Positions 37,749 to 46,120 of a DNA stretch of 64,000 bases are shown here, one piece after another. Made by a program: the position numbers and the translations under genes. The DNA lies in contig JADDKJ010000007.1 in the NCBI GenBank assembly GCA_033717875.1, positions 1 through 64,000 on the forward strand, read 5' to 3'. The first letter of the stretch is position 1; each line of letters starts with the position of its first letter. The stretch comes from SBBG01 sp033717875. Lineage in GTDB: Bacteria > Pseudomonadota > Gammaproteobacteria > Ga0077554 > Ga007554. A model generated the notes under the pieces. It had not been told where the DNA came from and made no database searches. It was given only the letters and a program-made list of their open reading frames with translations.

Positions 37749-39950
37749 ATGGCTGACGAGCGAACACCGCCATTGCCTGAGCACCCCCGCAGCCTTGCTG
37801 CACCGCGCGAGCTTATTTTTGTTACAAAACGAGAAGCAGATTTGCAGGTAACGCAGGAAGGCGTTGCGTCCACCGCGGGCGCAGACATCACCCCCCTAAC
37901 GGAATTGTTGTCCTCCGAGGGTGCCACGCTGCGGCCGTTATTTGGCGTCAGTGGAGCCAGGCTCAGGGATGAAGCCGCATCTTTGGCGTCCGCTGCGGGT
38001 GCGGAAGCGCCGGATCTATCCGTTTACTTTAGAGTGGAGGCACCCGATGAGCGTTTGGACCTGTTGGCAGAGCGCTTGCGCGAACTGGAGGTTGTCGCTG
38101 CCGCGTATGTAAAGCCGGGAGCCGAACTGCCGGAAATCAACGACATGCTCCCTGTGGCGGAAGAGCCGCCGTTGCACACGCCTGACTTCAGCGCCAGCCA
38201 GGGTTATCTGGGTGCTGCCCCGGAAGGTATTGACGCGCGTTACGCATGGACGCTCCCTGGAGGCGGAGGAGCGGGTGTGGGGATTGTTGATATCGAAGGC
38301 GCCTGGCGATTCAGCCATGAGGACCTGGTCCAGAACCAGGGAGGGGTGACGGGAGGCACCCAAATCAACGATCCCGCCTGGCGCAATCACGGTACCGCCG
38401 TGATTGGAGAATTCGGCGGCGACCGTACCGCATTTGGCATCACGGGAATCTGCCCGGATGCCGGCGTGCGAGCCATCTCGATTGGCGGCCTGGGTTCGGC
38501 CGCAGCCATCCGGCAGGCGGCGAACGCCCTGCGCCCGGGTGACATCATCCTTATCGAACTCCACCGTTCCGGGCCGCGGGCGACCGGCAGTGGCCAGCAG
38601 GGTTTCATTCCGATCGAATGGTGGCCGGATGACTTTGACGCCATTCGCTTTGCCACCAGCCGCGGCGTCATCGTGGTGGAAGCGGCGGGAAACGGCGCGG
38701 AGAACCTCGACGACCCGATCTATAACACCCCGCAGGCGGGCTTTCCCGCCACATGGACGAATCCGTTCAATCGGGCCAATCGCGATTCCGGTGCAATTGT
38801 GGTCGGGGCCGGTGCGCCGCCTCCCGGCACTCATGGCAGGGACCACGGCCCCGATCGCTCGCGTCTCGGTTTTTCGAACTGGGGAGCGCTGGTGGACGCC
38901 CAAGGCTGGGGAAGGGAAGTAACCACCTGCGGATACGGTGATCTTCAGGGCGGGGTCAACGAGGACGAATGGTACACCGACCAATTCAGTGGAACCTCCA
39001 GCGCGTCGCCGATTGTCGTGGGCGCCCTGGGTTGTCTCCAGGGGGCCCTGCGCGCCCAGGGAAGATCCCCGCTGACCCCCGCCGAGGCAAGAGATCTGCT
39101 GCGCGTAACCGGCTCCCCGCAACAGGATGCGCCCGGGCGGCCCCGTACCCAGCGGATCGGCAACAGGCCCGATTTGCGCCAGATGCTCGCGCACGTCACC
39201 AAAGGAAAGGACTCCAAAGACATCAAAGACAAGGACCGCAAAGAGTTCAAGGACCTGCCCAAAGAAAAAGAGAAGGACGTCAAAGAGGTCAAGGAGGCGA
39301 AGGAGGCAAAAGAATTCAAAGAAAAGGATCGCAAGGAGAAGGATCGCAAGGAGTTCAAGGATCTGCCAAAAGAGAAGGAGAAGGACATCCGGGAGGGCTT
39401 TCGGTTTCCGCCTGGTGAACCGGTCCAGCCCATCGCCGCCGCCATTCTTGAGCAGCGCCTCGCCCGTCTCGAAGCCGTGCTCGCCCGGTTGACCGATCTG
39501 CTGTTGCGCTCGCGCAAGTGCGTCGACTTCAAGGCATTTCCCCTTGGGAGCGGACCGAATCCGTGGCGGGTCCAAGGCGCGACATTCGCAGCGCGTGACC
39601 ATGCGAACAATCTACTGCCGCAGACCAGGGTTACCTCCTGGGGTGGCTTCACCGGGTTGGACTGCGGATTTGCCCTTGAAATTCGCTTGCCGGTCTCCTG
39701 CCCGGTCGTAGAGGTCGCGCTTGTGCATTTCGCCCGGCCAGCGAAGGTCACGGCGTTCAACACGAATGGTGCGATCGCGGCGACGGCGGCAATGAGCGGC
39801 CCGCAACGGCAGAGCGAAACGCTCCGACTCAGCGGCGGTGCGATCAACCGCGTTGTGGTGGAGGCCCCGCAGAGCGAGACGCTGTTGCTCGCGATGTGCT
39901 ACGGTTGGAAGGAGCCCAAGATCGATAAGCTCGAAGGAAAAGAGCTTTAG
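37749..39950 (+). CDS. subtilisin-like (S8) serine protease with KE-rich linker and coiled tail
   Basis: The 733-residue protein has a pro-region-like N-terminus (1-165) and an S8 catalytic domain with Asp181 (VGIVDIEGAW), His214 (NHGTAVIGEFGG), oxyanion Asn315 (EAAGNGAENL) and Ser417 (FSGTSSASP). A Lys/Glu/Asp linker follows (about 485-550, repeats of KDRKEFKDLPKEKEKD). A short coil LEQRLARLEAVLARLTDLL (567-585) leads into a beta-rich C-terminal domain. No signal peptide is seen. The ATG at 37749 has GAGGG eight bases upstream. The frame continues past its TAG into a degenerate copy of the tail module seen in the next gene. It is the first gene of the cluster. Confidence 0.88.
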   Translation: MADERTPPLPEHPRSLAAPRELIFVTKREADLQVTQEGVASTAGADITPLTELLSSEGATLRPLFGVSGARLRDEAASLASAAGAEAPDLSVYFRVEAPDERLDLLAERLRELEVVAAAYVKPGAELPEINDMLPVAEEPPLHTPDFSASQGYLGAAPEGIDARYAWTLPGGGGAGVGIVDIEGAWRFSHEDLVQNQGGVTGGTQINDPAWRNHGTAVIGEFGGDRTAFGITGICPDAGVRAISIGGLGSAAAIRQAANALRPGDIILIELHRSGPRATGSGQQGFIPIEWWPDDFDAIRFATSRGVIVVEAAGNGAENLDDPIYNTPQAGFPATWTNPFNRANRDSGAIVVGAGAPPPGTHGRDHGPDRSRLGFSNWGALVDAQGWGREVTTCGYGDLQGGVNEDEWYTDQFSGTSSASPIVVGALGCLQGALRAQGRSPLTPAEARDLLRVTGSPQQDAPGRPRTQRIGNRPDLRQMLAHVTKGKDSKDIKDKDRKEFKDLPKEKEKDVKEVKEAKEAKEFKEKDRKEKDRKEFKDLPKEKEKDIREGFRFPPGEPVQPIAAAILEQRLARLEAVLARLTDLLLRSRKCVDFKAFPLGSGPNPWRVQGATFAARDHANNLLPQTRVTSWGGFTGLDCGFALEIRLPVSCPVVEVALVHFARPAKVTAFNTNGAIAATAAMSGPQRQSETLRLSGGAINRVVVEAPQSETLLLAMCYGWKEPKIDKLEGKEL

Positions 39951-40184
39951 GAGAAGCCTGAGAAGCTCGAAACCAAGGAAATCAAGGATAAAGATAAGAA
40001 ATTGGTCAGTTGGCTCATTTTAGCGGCCATGAATTGCGACCTGATTTGGGTTCAAGAGCTCTCAGGGGTGAATCGGATATGGGCAGCACTGATCCTGCAA
40101 TTGAGTCAGCAACTTTATAAACAGGCTATAGCCACTAAGCAACTCAAGGAAGACAAGGACATCGAGAAGGTGAGAGAGGGGTAG
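39951..40184 (+). pseudogene. broken copy of the KE-rich / ELRPDL tail module
   Basis: Right after the subtilase TAG the same frame continues as EKPEKLETKEIKDKDKK, a KE-rich tract. Shifting to another frame then gives IGQLAHFSGHELRPDLGSRA and ALRGESDMGS, closely matching the cysteine-peptidase tail VGQLSHFISPELRPDLSIGS and SLRREPDLDS. The first frame returns to end QQLYKQAIATKQLKEDKDIEKVREG against QKQAADAKQAKDGKDIEKPREG (as split segments). One stop and two frameshifts therefore separate the pieces. It is either the decayed C-terminus of the subtilase or the remains of a lost paralogue. Confidence 0.72.
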
Positions 40185-40260
40185 CCGTTTGGTTAATTAT
40201 CAATGCAGGCAGGTTGTGATTTCATAACCGCCAACTCGCCTTTTTTTATGGAGGAAAGAT

Positions 40261-41685
40261 ATGCCAAGAACTAATTTTGTGCCAGCCAGACACGGTTTTC
40301 ACTTTCGAAACGATTTCGTGAACAATGTAGCCACAATTCCATTTTTTGGGAATGTTACGACCCGCGGACGATGCGGCGGAATGGCGTATGCCGCATTGGA
40401 TTACTACCACGCGGGCATCCCTACCCCTACTCATAATACCTCTGATTTTCCAGGGACAGGTGTTCCTGCCGATGGCACTCGACTAGCTGATTACATCTAC
40501 TGGAGGCTATTGAATAGCTTCACAGTGCCCACAACCATGAATTTTATTACATGGACGATGCATGCTGACCATGCCACCTGGTTTTTCAAAGGGGTTACCC
40601 GCTGGACCAAAGAGGATGAGTTTAGCAAATTGCGTCGGTATATCGACAGCGGTACTCCTGTAGTGCTGGGGCTCGTTTGCTCAAGGGATTTAACGCAGAT
40701 TGGGGACAATCATCAAGTCGTAGCCTATGGTTACGATTTTGATCCAGACTCGGAGACTATCACCATATACATTTACGATAATAATTACCCTGATCAGGAA
40801 GTCGTACTGTCGTCAGATCGGTCCAATCCGCATTTTAACGAGTCTACTGGGGCCATATGGCGTGGGTTCTTCGTTCAGGATTACGGTGCGCAGCGACCTA
40901 CTTACCTAGATCTTGCGATTTCTAGAGGCATATGGGTGAGTTCGAGCCATCCGACATTGGGCGGTCACTTTGACTGTCAGTACACCGTCAGGAATTACGG
41001 TGATTACCCGGCCCATCTCCAGTTTTTGTATCTTTATTTGAGGGGGCCGTCTGGTGAAAACCTGGATTCTTTTCTGGGGTCGGATGCGAATGCCACCCCG
41101 CTTCAGGCCAACGAAGAAAGGATGATTTTTAAAGCCAGCGAGAGGTTCTCCACTTTGGCGGGGAACCATACAATAGGAGCCGCGTATTTTTCCGAACGGG
41201 GAGAATGGATTGGCATTCCTGCCGGCGAGCCAGGTGCTGCAAGAGAAGTTGTCATTTCCGTTGAAAAACCAAAGGAGAAGGAGAAAGAAAAAGAGAAAGA
41301 GCAAAAGGATAAAGAAAAGGATCGCAAGGACACAAAGGAAAAGGAGGTTGCCAAAAACGAATCCAAGGAGGCCAAGGAGCTGACTAAGGAAAAAGACAGA
41401 GAGAACTATTACACCCCAAAAGAGTTCGCCGAGGACTTTTCTGGGGGGACCGCTGGCCACCCGTCTTTCGAAGAACGCCTGACCCGTGTTGAGGCGGCAG
41501 TAGGTCAACTCAGTCATTTCATCAGCCCAGAGTTGCGCCCCGACTTGAGTATCGGCTCCCTCAGGCGCGAGCCTGATCTGGACAGTCCCGATTCTGCCTC
41601 GCTGAGGCAGCGGCTTCAAAAACAGGCGGCCGATGCCAAGCAGGCCAAGGACGGTAAGGATATTGAAAAGCCAAGAGAAGGATAG
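40261..41685 (+). CDS. papain/C39-like cysteine peptidase protein with KE-rich linker and tail module
   Basis: The 474-residue protein has an N-terminal papain-like fold with Cys38 (RGRCGGMAYAALDYY), His151 (GDNHQVVAYGY) and Asp173/Asn174 (YIYDNNYP). A CARDB-like beta domain follows (about 225-335), then a Lys/Glu/Asp linker (336-382) and the tail FEERLTRVEAAVGQLSHF plus ELRPDLS (403-430). It ends KDIEKPREG. It lacks a signal peptide. GGAGG precedes the ATG at good spacing. Catalysis is inferred from the C-H-D/N order. It shares its linker and tail with the flanking genes, so they belong together. A terminator follows. Confidence 0.75.
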   Translation: MPRTNFVPARHGFHFRNDFVNNVATIPFFGNVTTRGRCGGMAYAALDYYHAGIPTPTHNTSDFPGTGVPADGTRLADYIYWRLLNSFTVPTTMNFITWTMHADHATWFFKGVTRWTKEDEFSKLRRYIDSGTPVVLGLVCSRDLTQIGDNHQVVAYGYDFDPDSETITIYIYDNNYPDQEVVLSSDRSNPHFNESTGAIWRGFFVQDYGAQRPTYLDLAISRGIWVSSSHPTLGGHFDCQYTVRNYGDYPAHLQFLYLYLRGPSGENLDSFLGSDANATPLQANEERMIFKASERFSTLAGNHTIGAAYFSERGEWIGIPAGEPGAAREVVISVEKPKEKEKEKEKEQKDKEKDRKDTKEKEVAKNESKEAKELTKEKDRENYYTPKEFAEDFSGGTAGHPSFEERLTRVEAAVGQLSHFISPELRPDLSIGSLRREPDLDSPDSASLRQRLQKQAADAKQAKDGKDIEKPREG

Positions 41686-41700
41686 CTGGCGGACAGGCAG

Positions 41701-41742
41701 ATGGCGGGGCCGGTTTTCGCATTCCCGGCCCCCGCCATTTTT
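41701..41742 (+). terminator. terminator or attenuator inside the cluster
   Basis: A long stem ATGGCGGGGCCGG pairs with CCGGCCCCCGCCAT (41725-41738, one bulge) and is followed by TTTTTC. It separates the protease genes from the ATP-grasp pair, so the pair may be expressed by read-through or from its own promoter. Confidence 0.75.
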
Positions 41743-41761
41743 CGGGGGAGGATGTTGAGCA

Positions 41762-42508
41762 ATGTGGCTGGTGCTTTGTCCGTCAAATGATGAGGCCGCG
41801 CTTTGGGCCTACGAGGGTCTCAAGGCCCGGCAGATCGCACCGCTCGAATTGGTGAGCGCCGAGGAGCTGGCGTGCAGCCTGCGCTGGGAGCATCGGGTGT
41901 CGGCGGATGGCGCCAGTGTCGCCATCACCCTTGCGGACCGGCGCACAATCAACAGTGGCGCTGTCCGCGGAATAGTGAATCGCCTTTCCTATATTCCCCA
42001 GGAGCACCTTGCCATGGCCAGTCCGGCCGATCGCGAATACGCAGCACAGGAGCTGATGGCGTTTTACATGAGTTGGCTGTACGCCATGCCTCAGCCGGTG
42101 CTGAACCGGCCAACGGCGCAGGGGCTGTCCGGCGCATGGCGCCACATCTCCGAATGGGTTTGGCTGGCCGGGAAGGCGGGGTTGCCGACACTGCCTTACC
42201 GGCAAAGCGGCTTTGATGAGATCGATGAAGGGCATCTCAGGGGAGGGTTCGTCTCAGCAGAGACGCCAGTGAATACGGTCATCGTCATTGATGGGCACGT
42301 TGTCGGGGAATCGCCCCCCCCCGACATTGCTGCAAGCTGCAAACGTCTCGCGGGTCTCGCGGGGGCCGGGTTGTTGGGCATTCAACTTGTTGCCGGGCCG
42401 GAATCTTCCTGGACCTTCGCCGGGGCGACACCGTTGCCTGATCTCAGGCTGGGGGGCGAGGCACTGCTCGATGTGATGGCGGCGGCGCTCCAGGGTGGAG
42501 GAAGGTAA
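41762..42508 (+). CDS. degenerate ATP-grasp-like protein, 248 aa
   Basis: The layout parallels the intact ATP-grasp ligase encoded next. An N-terminal alpha/beta domain starts MWLVLCPSNDEAALW, then GIVNRL aligns with GVYTRL and MPQPVLNRPTAQGLSGAW aligns with MPGRVVNRTGPMGSNSSK. At the C-terminus GIQLVAGPESSWTFAGATPLP lies where the ligase has GIDLKITPDNRVYCFEVNPSP (split), so the metal and ATP residues Asp, Lys, Glu and Asn are replaced by Gln, Val, Ala and Thr. The central ATP-binding strands are shortened. It is probably a non-catalytic partner. The GGGGAGGATG site precedes its ATG, and the next gene starts on the following base. Confidence 0.7.
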   Translation: MWLVLCPSNDEAALWAYEGLKARQIAPLELVSAEELACSLRWEHRVSADGASVAITLADRRTINSGAVRGIVNRLSYIPQEHLAMASPADREYAAQELMAFYMSWLYAMPQPVLNRPTAQGLSGAWRHISEWVWLAGKAGLPTLPYRQSGFDEIDEGHLRGGFVSAETPVNTVIVIDGHVVGESPPPDIAASCKRLAGLAGAGLLGIQLVAGPESSWTFAGATPLPDLRLGGEALLDVMAAALQGGGR

Positions 42509-43438
42509 ATGATTCTGCTATGCGGCATTCCCACCGAAACCCCGATCGCCATGGTCCGGGAGGAGCTCGATGGACTCGGCGTGCCGTATGCCGTGTTCAA
42601 TCAGCGGCATTTCAGCGCCACAGAGCTGGAATTCGCAATCTCCGGCAATCGTGTCACCGGCCGGATAACCATCGACACCCAGGACTACCGTCTCGAGGAT
42701 ATTTGCGGCGTTTATACCCGGTTAATGGATGATCAGGTCTTGCCGGAGCTCAAGGATGAACCCGCCGGTTCACCCCGGCGGCGGTACTGCCGAGCCCTCC
42801 ACGATGCCTTGATGCGCTGGTGCGAGATCATGCCGGGCCGTGTTGTCAACCGCACCGGGCCGATGGGGTCCAATTCGTCCAAGCCCTATCAGGCGCAACT
42901 CATCCGCGAACAGGGTTTTGCCATTCCGGAGACGCTTGTCACTAACGATCCGGATCTGGTGCTTCAATTCCGCGCCAAGCACAAGAGGATCATCTACAAA
43001 TCGATCAGCGGCGTGCGCTCCATTGTGCAGACCCTCGAAGACGAGGACCGGGAACGGCTGGCGCAGATTCGCTGGTGCCCCACGCAGTTTCAGGAGTTTG
43101 TGGAAGGCACCAACGTTAGGGTGCACACGGTCGGGACTGAAGTGTTTGCGACTGCCATCACCACCGAGGCTGCCGACTACCGGTACGCACATCGGGCAGG
43201 TAAAGAGGTGGAACTGAAGGCGTTCGATCTGCCCGGCGAGCTTGCCAATAAGTGCGTGCGTCTCGCCCGGGCGCTGGAACTGCCCTTTGCCGGCATTGAT
43301 CTCAAGATCACCCCCGATAACCGGGTCTACTGTTTTGAGGTCAATCCGAGTCCGGCATTCAGTTATTACGAGAGTAACACAGGCCAGCCAATTGCTCGGG
43401 CCGTGGCGCGATATCTGGCTGGGGAAACGCAATACTGA
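42509..43438 (+). CDS. ATP-grasp ligase (RimK / graspetide-synthetase-like)
   Basis: This 309-residue ATP-grasp enzyme would activate a carboxylate as acyl-phosphate and join it to an amine or hydroxyl. It has an N-terminal pre-grasp domain, the substrate-side loop NRTGPMGSNSSKPYQAQLI (114-132), ATP-binding Lys164 in IIYKSISGVRS, the EFVEGTNVRVHTVG strand (197-210), and the metal-site residues Asp264 (AGIDLK), Glu277 and Asn279 (FEVNPSP). It resembles the MvdD/TgnB class used on ribosomal peptides as well as RimK-like ligases. The target is not known; the Lys/Glu-rich tails encoded upstream are candidates. Confidence 0.85.
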   Translation: MILLCGIPTETPIAMVREELDGLGVPYAVFNQRHFSATELEFAISGNRVTGRITIDTQDYRLEDICGVYTRLMDDQVLPELKDEPAGSPRRRYCRALHDALMRWCEIMPGRVVNRTGPMGSNSSKPYQAQLIREQGFAIPETLVTNDPDLVLQFRAKHKRIIYKSISGVRSIVQTLEDEDRERLAQIRWCPTQFQEFVEGTNVRVHTVGTEVFATAITTEAADYRYAHRAGKEVELKAFDLPGELANKCVRLARALELPFAGIDLKITPDNRVYCFEVNPSPAFSYYESNTGQPIARAVARYLAGETQY

Positions 43439-43440
43439 AC

Positions 43441-43548
43441 ATGAAAGCCGATAAAGCGGGTGCAAGGAAAGCGGCAGGGCCAGGTCTTGATGTCATGTTC
43501 CGCGCCCCGCCCAAGGATGCCATGAAACCCAAGCCACATCGATCGTGA
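43441..43548 (+). CDS. small basic ORF downstream of the ATP-grasp gene, 35 aa
   Basis: Two bases after the ATP-grasp stop an ATG opens 35 codons. The product is Lys/Arg/Pro-rich (starts MKADKAGARKAAGPG, ends KPKPHRS). There is no clear ribosome binding site, though coupling to the ligase stop is possible. It could be a substrate peptide or chance. 43549-43782 holds nothing else I can support. Confidence 0.3.
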   Translation: MKADKAGARKAAGPGLDVMFRAPPKDAMKPKPHRS

Positions 43549-43782
43549 ATGTCCGATGACGAGGATGAAATATCATTGATCGGATGTCGCCGAGCCGCGA
43601 TTTGTTGTTGATCGCCTTTCCGGCTGGCGGCGGGAATGCACGAAATTCGAGCGATGCGGTGAAGGGGGTGAACCGTATCCTGCGTTACCTGGCTTTTATC
43701 AAGGTAAAGGGTTTCCCCCTTTCCTTTATCTGTTATATGCTTGTTCCTTCCGCAGTAATTCAGATTCAAATCAAGGTGTGCA

Positions 43783-44943
43783 ATGAGCGAGTATCTGCCC
43801 GGCCTGGAAGGTGTTCCGGCGACCAAGTCCAATATTTCCTTCATCGATGGCGAGCGCGGCATACTGGCCTATCGAGGCTATCCCATCGATGAACTCGCCG
43901 AGCACAGCACTTTCGAAGAAACCGCGCTGCTGTTGCTCGATGGCCGCCTGCCCACGTCGAGCGAGCTCGACAGTTTCGATGAACAACTGCGCGCCAACCG
44001 CCGCGTCAAGTACAACATCCGCGAGATGATGAAAAACCTGCCGGCCAGCGGCCACCCGATGGAGATGCTCCAAACGGCGGTGGCGAGCCTGGGCATGTTT
44101 TATCCCGGCCCGGAGGGGTTGACCGGCCGCGACATCCGCGAAAATCTGGATTACATCCACAGCATGACGGTGAAGATCCTGGCGCGCATGGCGACGCTGG
44201 TGGCGATGTGGGAGCATATTCGCAACGGCTACGACCCCGTGCTGCCGCGCACCGATCTGAGCTACGCGGAAAACTTCCTCTACATGCTGACCGGCAAGGA
44301 GCCTGATCCGTTCCATGCCGACATCATGGATACCTGCCTGGTGCTGCACGCCGAACATACCATCAACGCCTCGACCTTCGCCGCGCTGGTGGCCGGCTCG
44401 ACCCTGGCGGCGCCCAACGGCGTCATCGCCGCCGCCATCGGCACCCTCTCCGGTCCGCTGCACGGCGGGGCGAACGAGAAAGTCGTGGAGATGCTGCAAG
44501 AGATCGGCAGCCCGGACAACGCCCGCGCCTGGGTGGAGAAACAGCTTGCGGCGAAGGCCAAGATCTGGGGCATGGGGCATCGTGAATACAAGGTCAAAGA
44601 CCCGCGCGCCGTGATCCTGGAAAAGCTGGTGGAAAAGCTTGCCGCCCACAAGGGCGGCCAGGTCAGCCCGCTGTTCGAGACCGCCCTGGCGGTGGAAGAG
44701 GCTTGCCGCGAGCGGCTGGCGCACAAGGGAGTTTATCCCAATGTCGATTTCTATTCGGGCGTGCTCTACTCGGAGATGGGCATCCCTACCGACCAGTTCA
44801 CCTCCATCTTCGCCATCTCGCGCTGCGCGGGGTGGCTGGCCCACTGGCGCGAACAGCTCGCCGACAACCGCATCTTCCGGCCCACGCAGGTCTACACTGG
44901 CGAAGATGTCCGGCCTTATGTGCCGTTACGGCAACGTGGATAG
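43783..44943 (+). CDS. gltA: citrate synthase
   Basis: It condenses acetyl-CoA and oxaloacetate. The 386-residue short (dimeric-type) enzyme has catalytic His in [16 protein letters not shown] (about 226), His in [13 protein letters not shown] (about 266) and Asp in [14 protein letters not shown] (about 320). AAGGTG precedes the ATG. Its 3' end overlaps the convergent alanine dehydrogenase gene by 18 bases. The sister 2-methylcitrate synthase cannot be fully excluded, but no prp genes are near. Confidence 0.9.
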   Translation: MSEYLPGLEGVPATKSNISFIDGERGILAYRGYPIDELAEHSTFEETALLLLDGRLPTSSELDSFDEQLRANRRVKYNIREMMKNLPASGHPMEMLQTAVASLGMFYPGPEGLTGRDIRENLDYIHSMTVKILARMATLVAMWEHIRNGYDPVLPRTDLSYAENFLYMLTGKEPDPFHADIMDTCLVLHAEHTINASTFAALVAGSTLAAPNGVIAAAIGTLSGPLHGGANEKVVEMLQEIGSPDNARAWVEKQLAAKAKIWGMGHREYKVKDPRAVILEKLVEKLAAHKGGQVSPLFETALAVEEACRERLAHKGVYPNVDFYSGVLYSEMGIPTDQFTSIFAISRCAGWLAHWREQLADNRIFRPTQVYTGEDVRPYVPLRQRG

Positions 44944-46044
44944 CGCGGTTTCCGCCTCCGTATAAGTCATCTCCAAACTCTCCGCCACGGCGCGGCAGGT
45001 CAACATGCCGTGATGGGTGTTGAGGCCGGCGCGCAAGGTCACATCGCCGCGCAGCGCATCCAGGCCGCTGCCCGCCAGCTCGATGATATAAGGCAGGGTC
45101 TGATTGACCAGGGCGAAGGTGCTGGTGCGCGGCACGGCGCCGGGCATATTGGCGACGCAGTAATGCACCACGCCATCGACGACATAGGTCGGCGCGTGAT
45201 GGGTGGTGGGATGCGTCGTTTCCACGCAACCGCCCTGGTCGACGGAGACATCGACAATCACGCTGCCCGGCCGCATGTGCGCCAGCATGTCGCGCGTCAC
45301 CAGCCAGGGTGCCTTGCGGCCCGCGATCAACACCGCGCCGATCACCAGGTCGGCATGCAAGACCGCCTCTTCGATATTCGCCTCATTGCTGGTGCGGGTC
45401 TGTACCCGGCCCATGAAAATGTCGTCCAAGTATTGCAGGCGCTCGTGACGGGTGTCGAGCAGGGTCACCTGCGCCCCCATGCCCGCGGCGATCTTGGCGG
45501 CATTGAGTCCCACCACGCCACCGCCGAGGATCGCCACCTGTCCCGGCGGCACGCCCGGCACGCCACCCAGCAGCACACCGCGTCCGCCCAGGTGCTTCTC
45601 CAGATACGTCGCGCCGACCTGCGTGGCCATACGCCCCGCCACCTCGCTCATCGGCGCGAGCAACGGCAGGTGGCCCGCTGGTGTCGTCACCGTTTCATAG
45701 GCGACGCCGGTCACGCCCGAGGCCAGCATGCGCTCCGTCAGCTCGCGGTTGGGCGCCAGGTGCAGATAGGTGAAGAGCAGCAAATCAGGGCGCAGATAGC
45801 CATACTCGGCGGCGATCGGCTCCTTCACCTTCACCACCATCTGCGCCGCCCACGCCGCCGCGGCATCCGCCACGATCTCACCGCCGGCGGCCTGATATTC
45901 GGCGTCGGTGATGCCGCCGTCCATGCCCGCGCCACTCTGCACCCGCACACGATGACCGCGACGGATGAGCGTCTTGACCGCGCCGGGGGTCATGCCTACG
46001 CGGTATTCGTCGTCTTTGGTTTCTTTGGGAAGGCCGATGAGCAT
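44926..46044 (-). CDS. ald: alanine dehydrogenase
   Basis: It interconverts alanine and pyruvate plus ammonia with NAD. The 372 residues begin [20 protein letters not shown] and include Lys and His in [10 protein letters not shown] and YLHLAP (about 75-96), the Rossmann motif [20 protein letters not shown] (about 170), and the catalytic-site [14 protein letters not shown] (about 268). Full family length. Confidence 0.95.
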   Translation of the reverse strand: MLIGLPKETKDDEYRVGMTPGAVKTLIRRGHRVRVQSGAGMDGGITDAEYQAAGGEIVADAAAAWAAQMVVKVKEPIAAEYGYLRPDLLLFTYLHLAPNRELTERMLASGVTGVAYETVTTPAGHLPLLAPMSEVAGRMATQVGATYLEKHLGGRGVLLGGVPGVPPGQVAILGGGVVGLNAAKIAAGMGAQVTLLDTRHERLQYLDDIFMGRVQTRTSNEANIEEAVLHADLVIGAVLIAGRKAPWLVTRDMLAHMRPGSVIVDVSVDQGGCVETTHPTTHHAPTYVVDGVVHYCVANMPGAVPRTSTFALVNQTLPYIIELAGSGLDALRGDVTLRAGLNTHHGMLTCRAVAESLEMTYTEAETALSTLP

Positions 46045-46120
46045 GGGGGATCTCCTTTCGGTTTAAAGCGGCTTCTCAACGCAAAATACCAACGGCAGCT
46101 CAACTGCGCCTATTTTGAGA

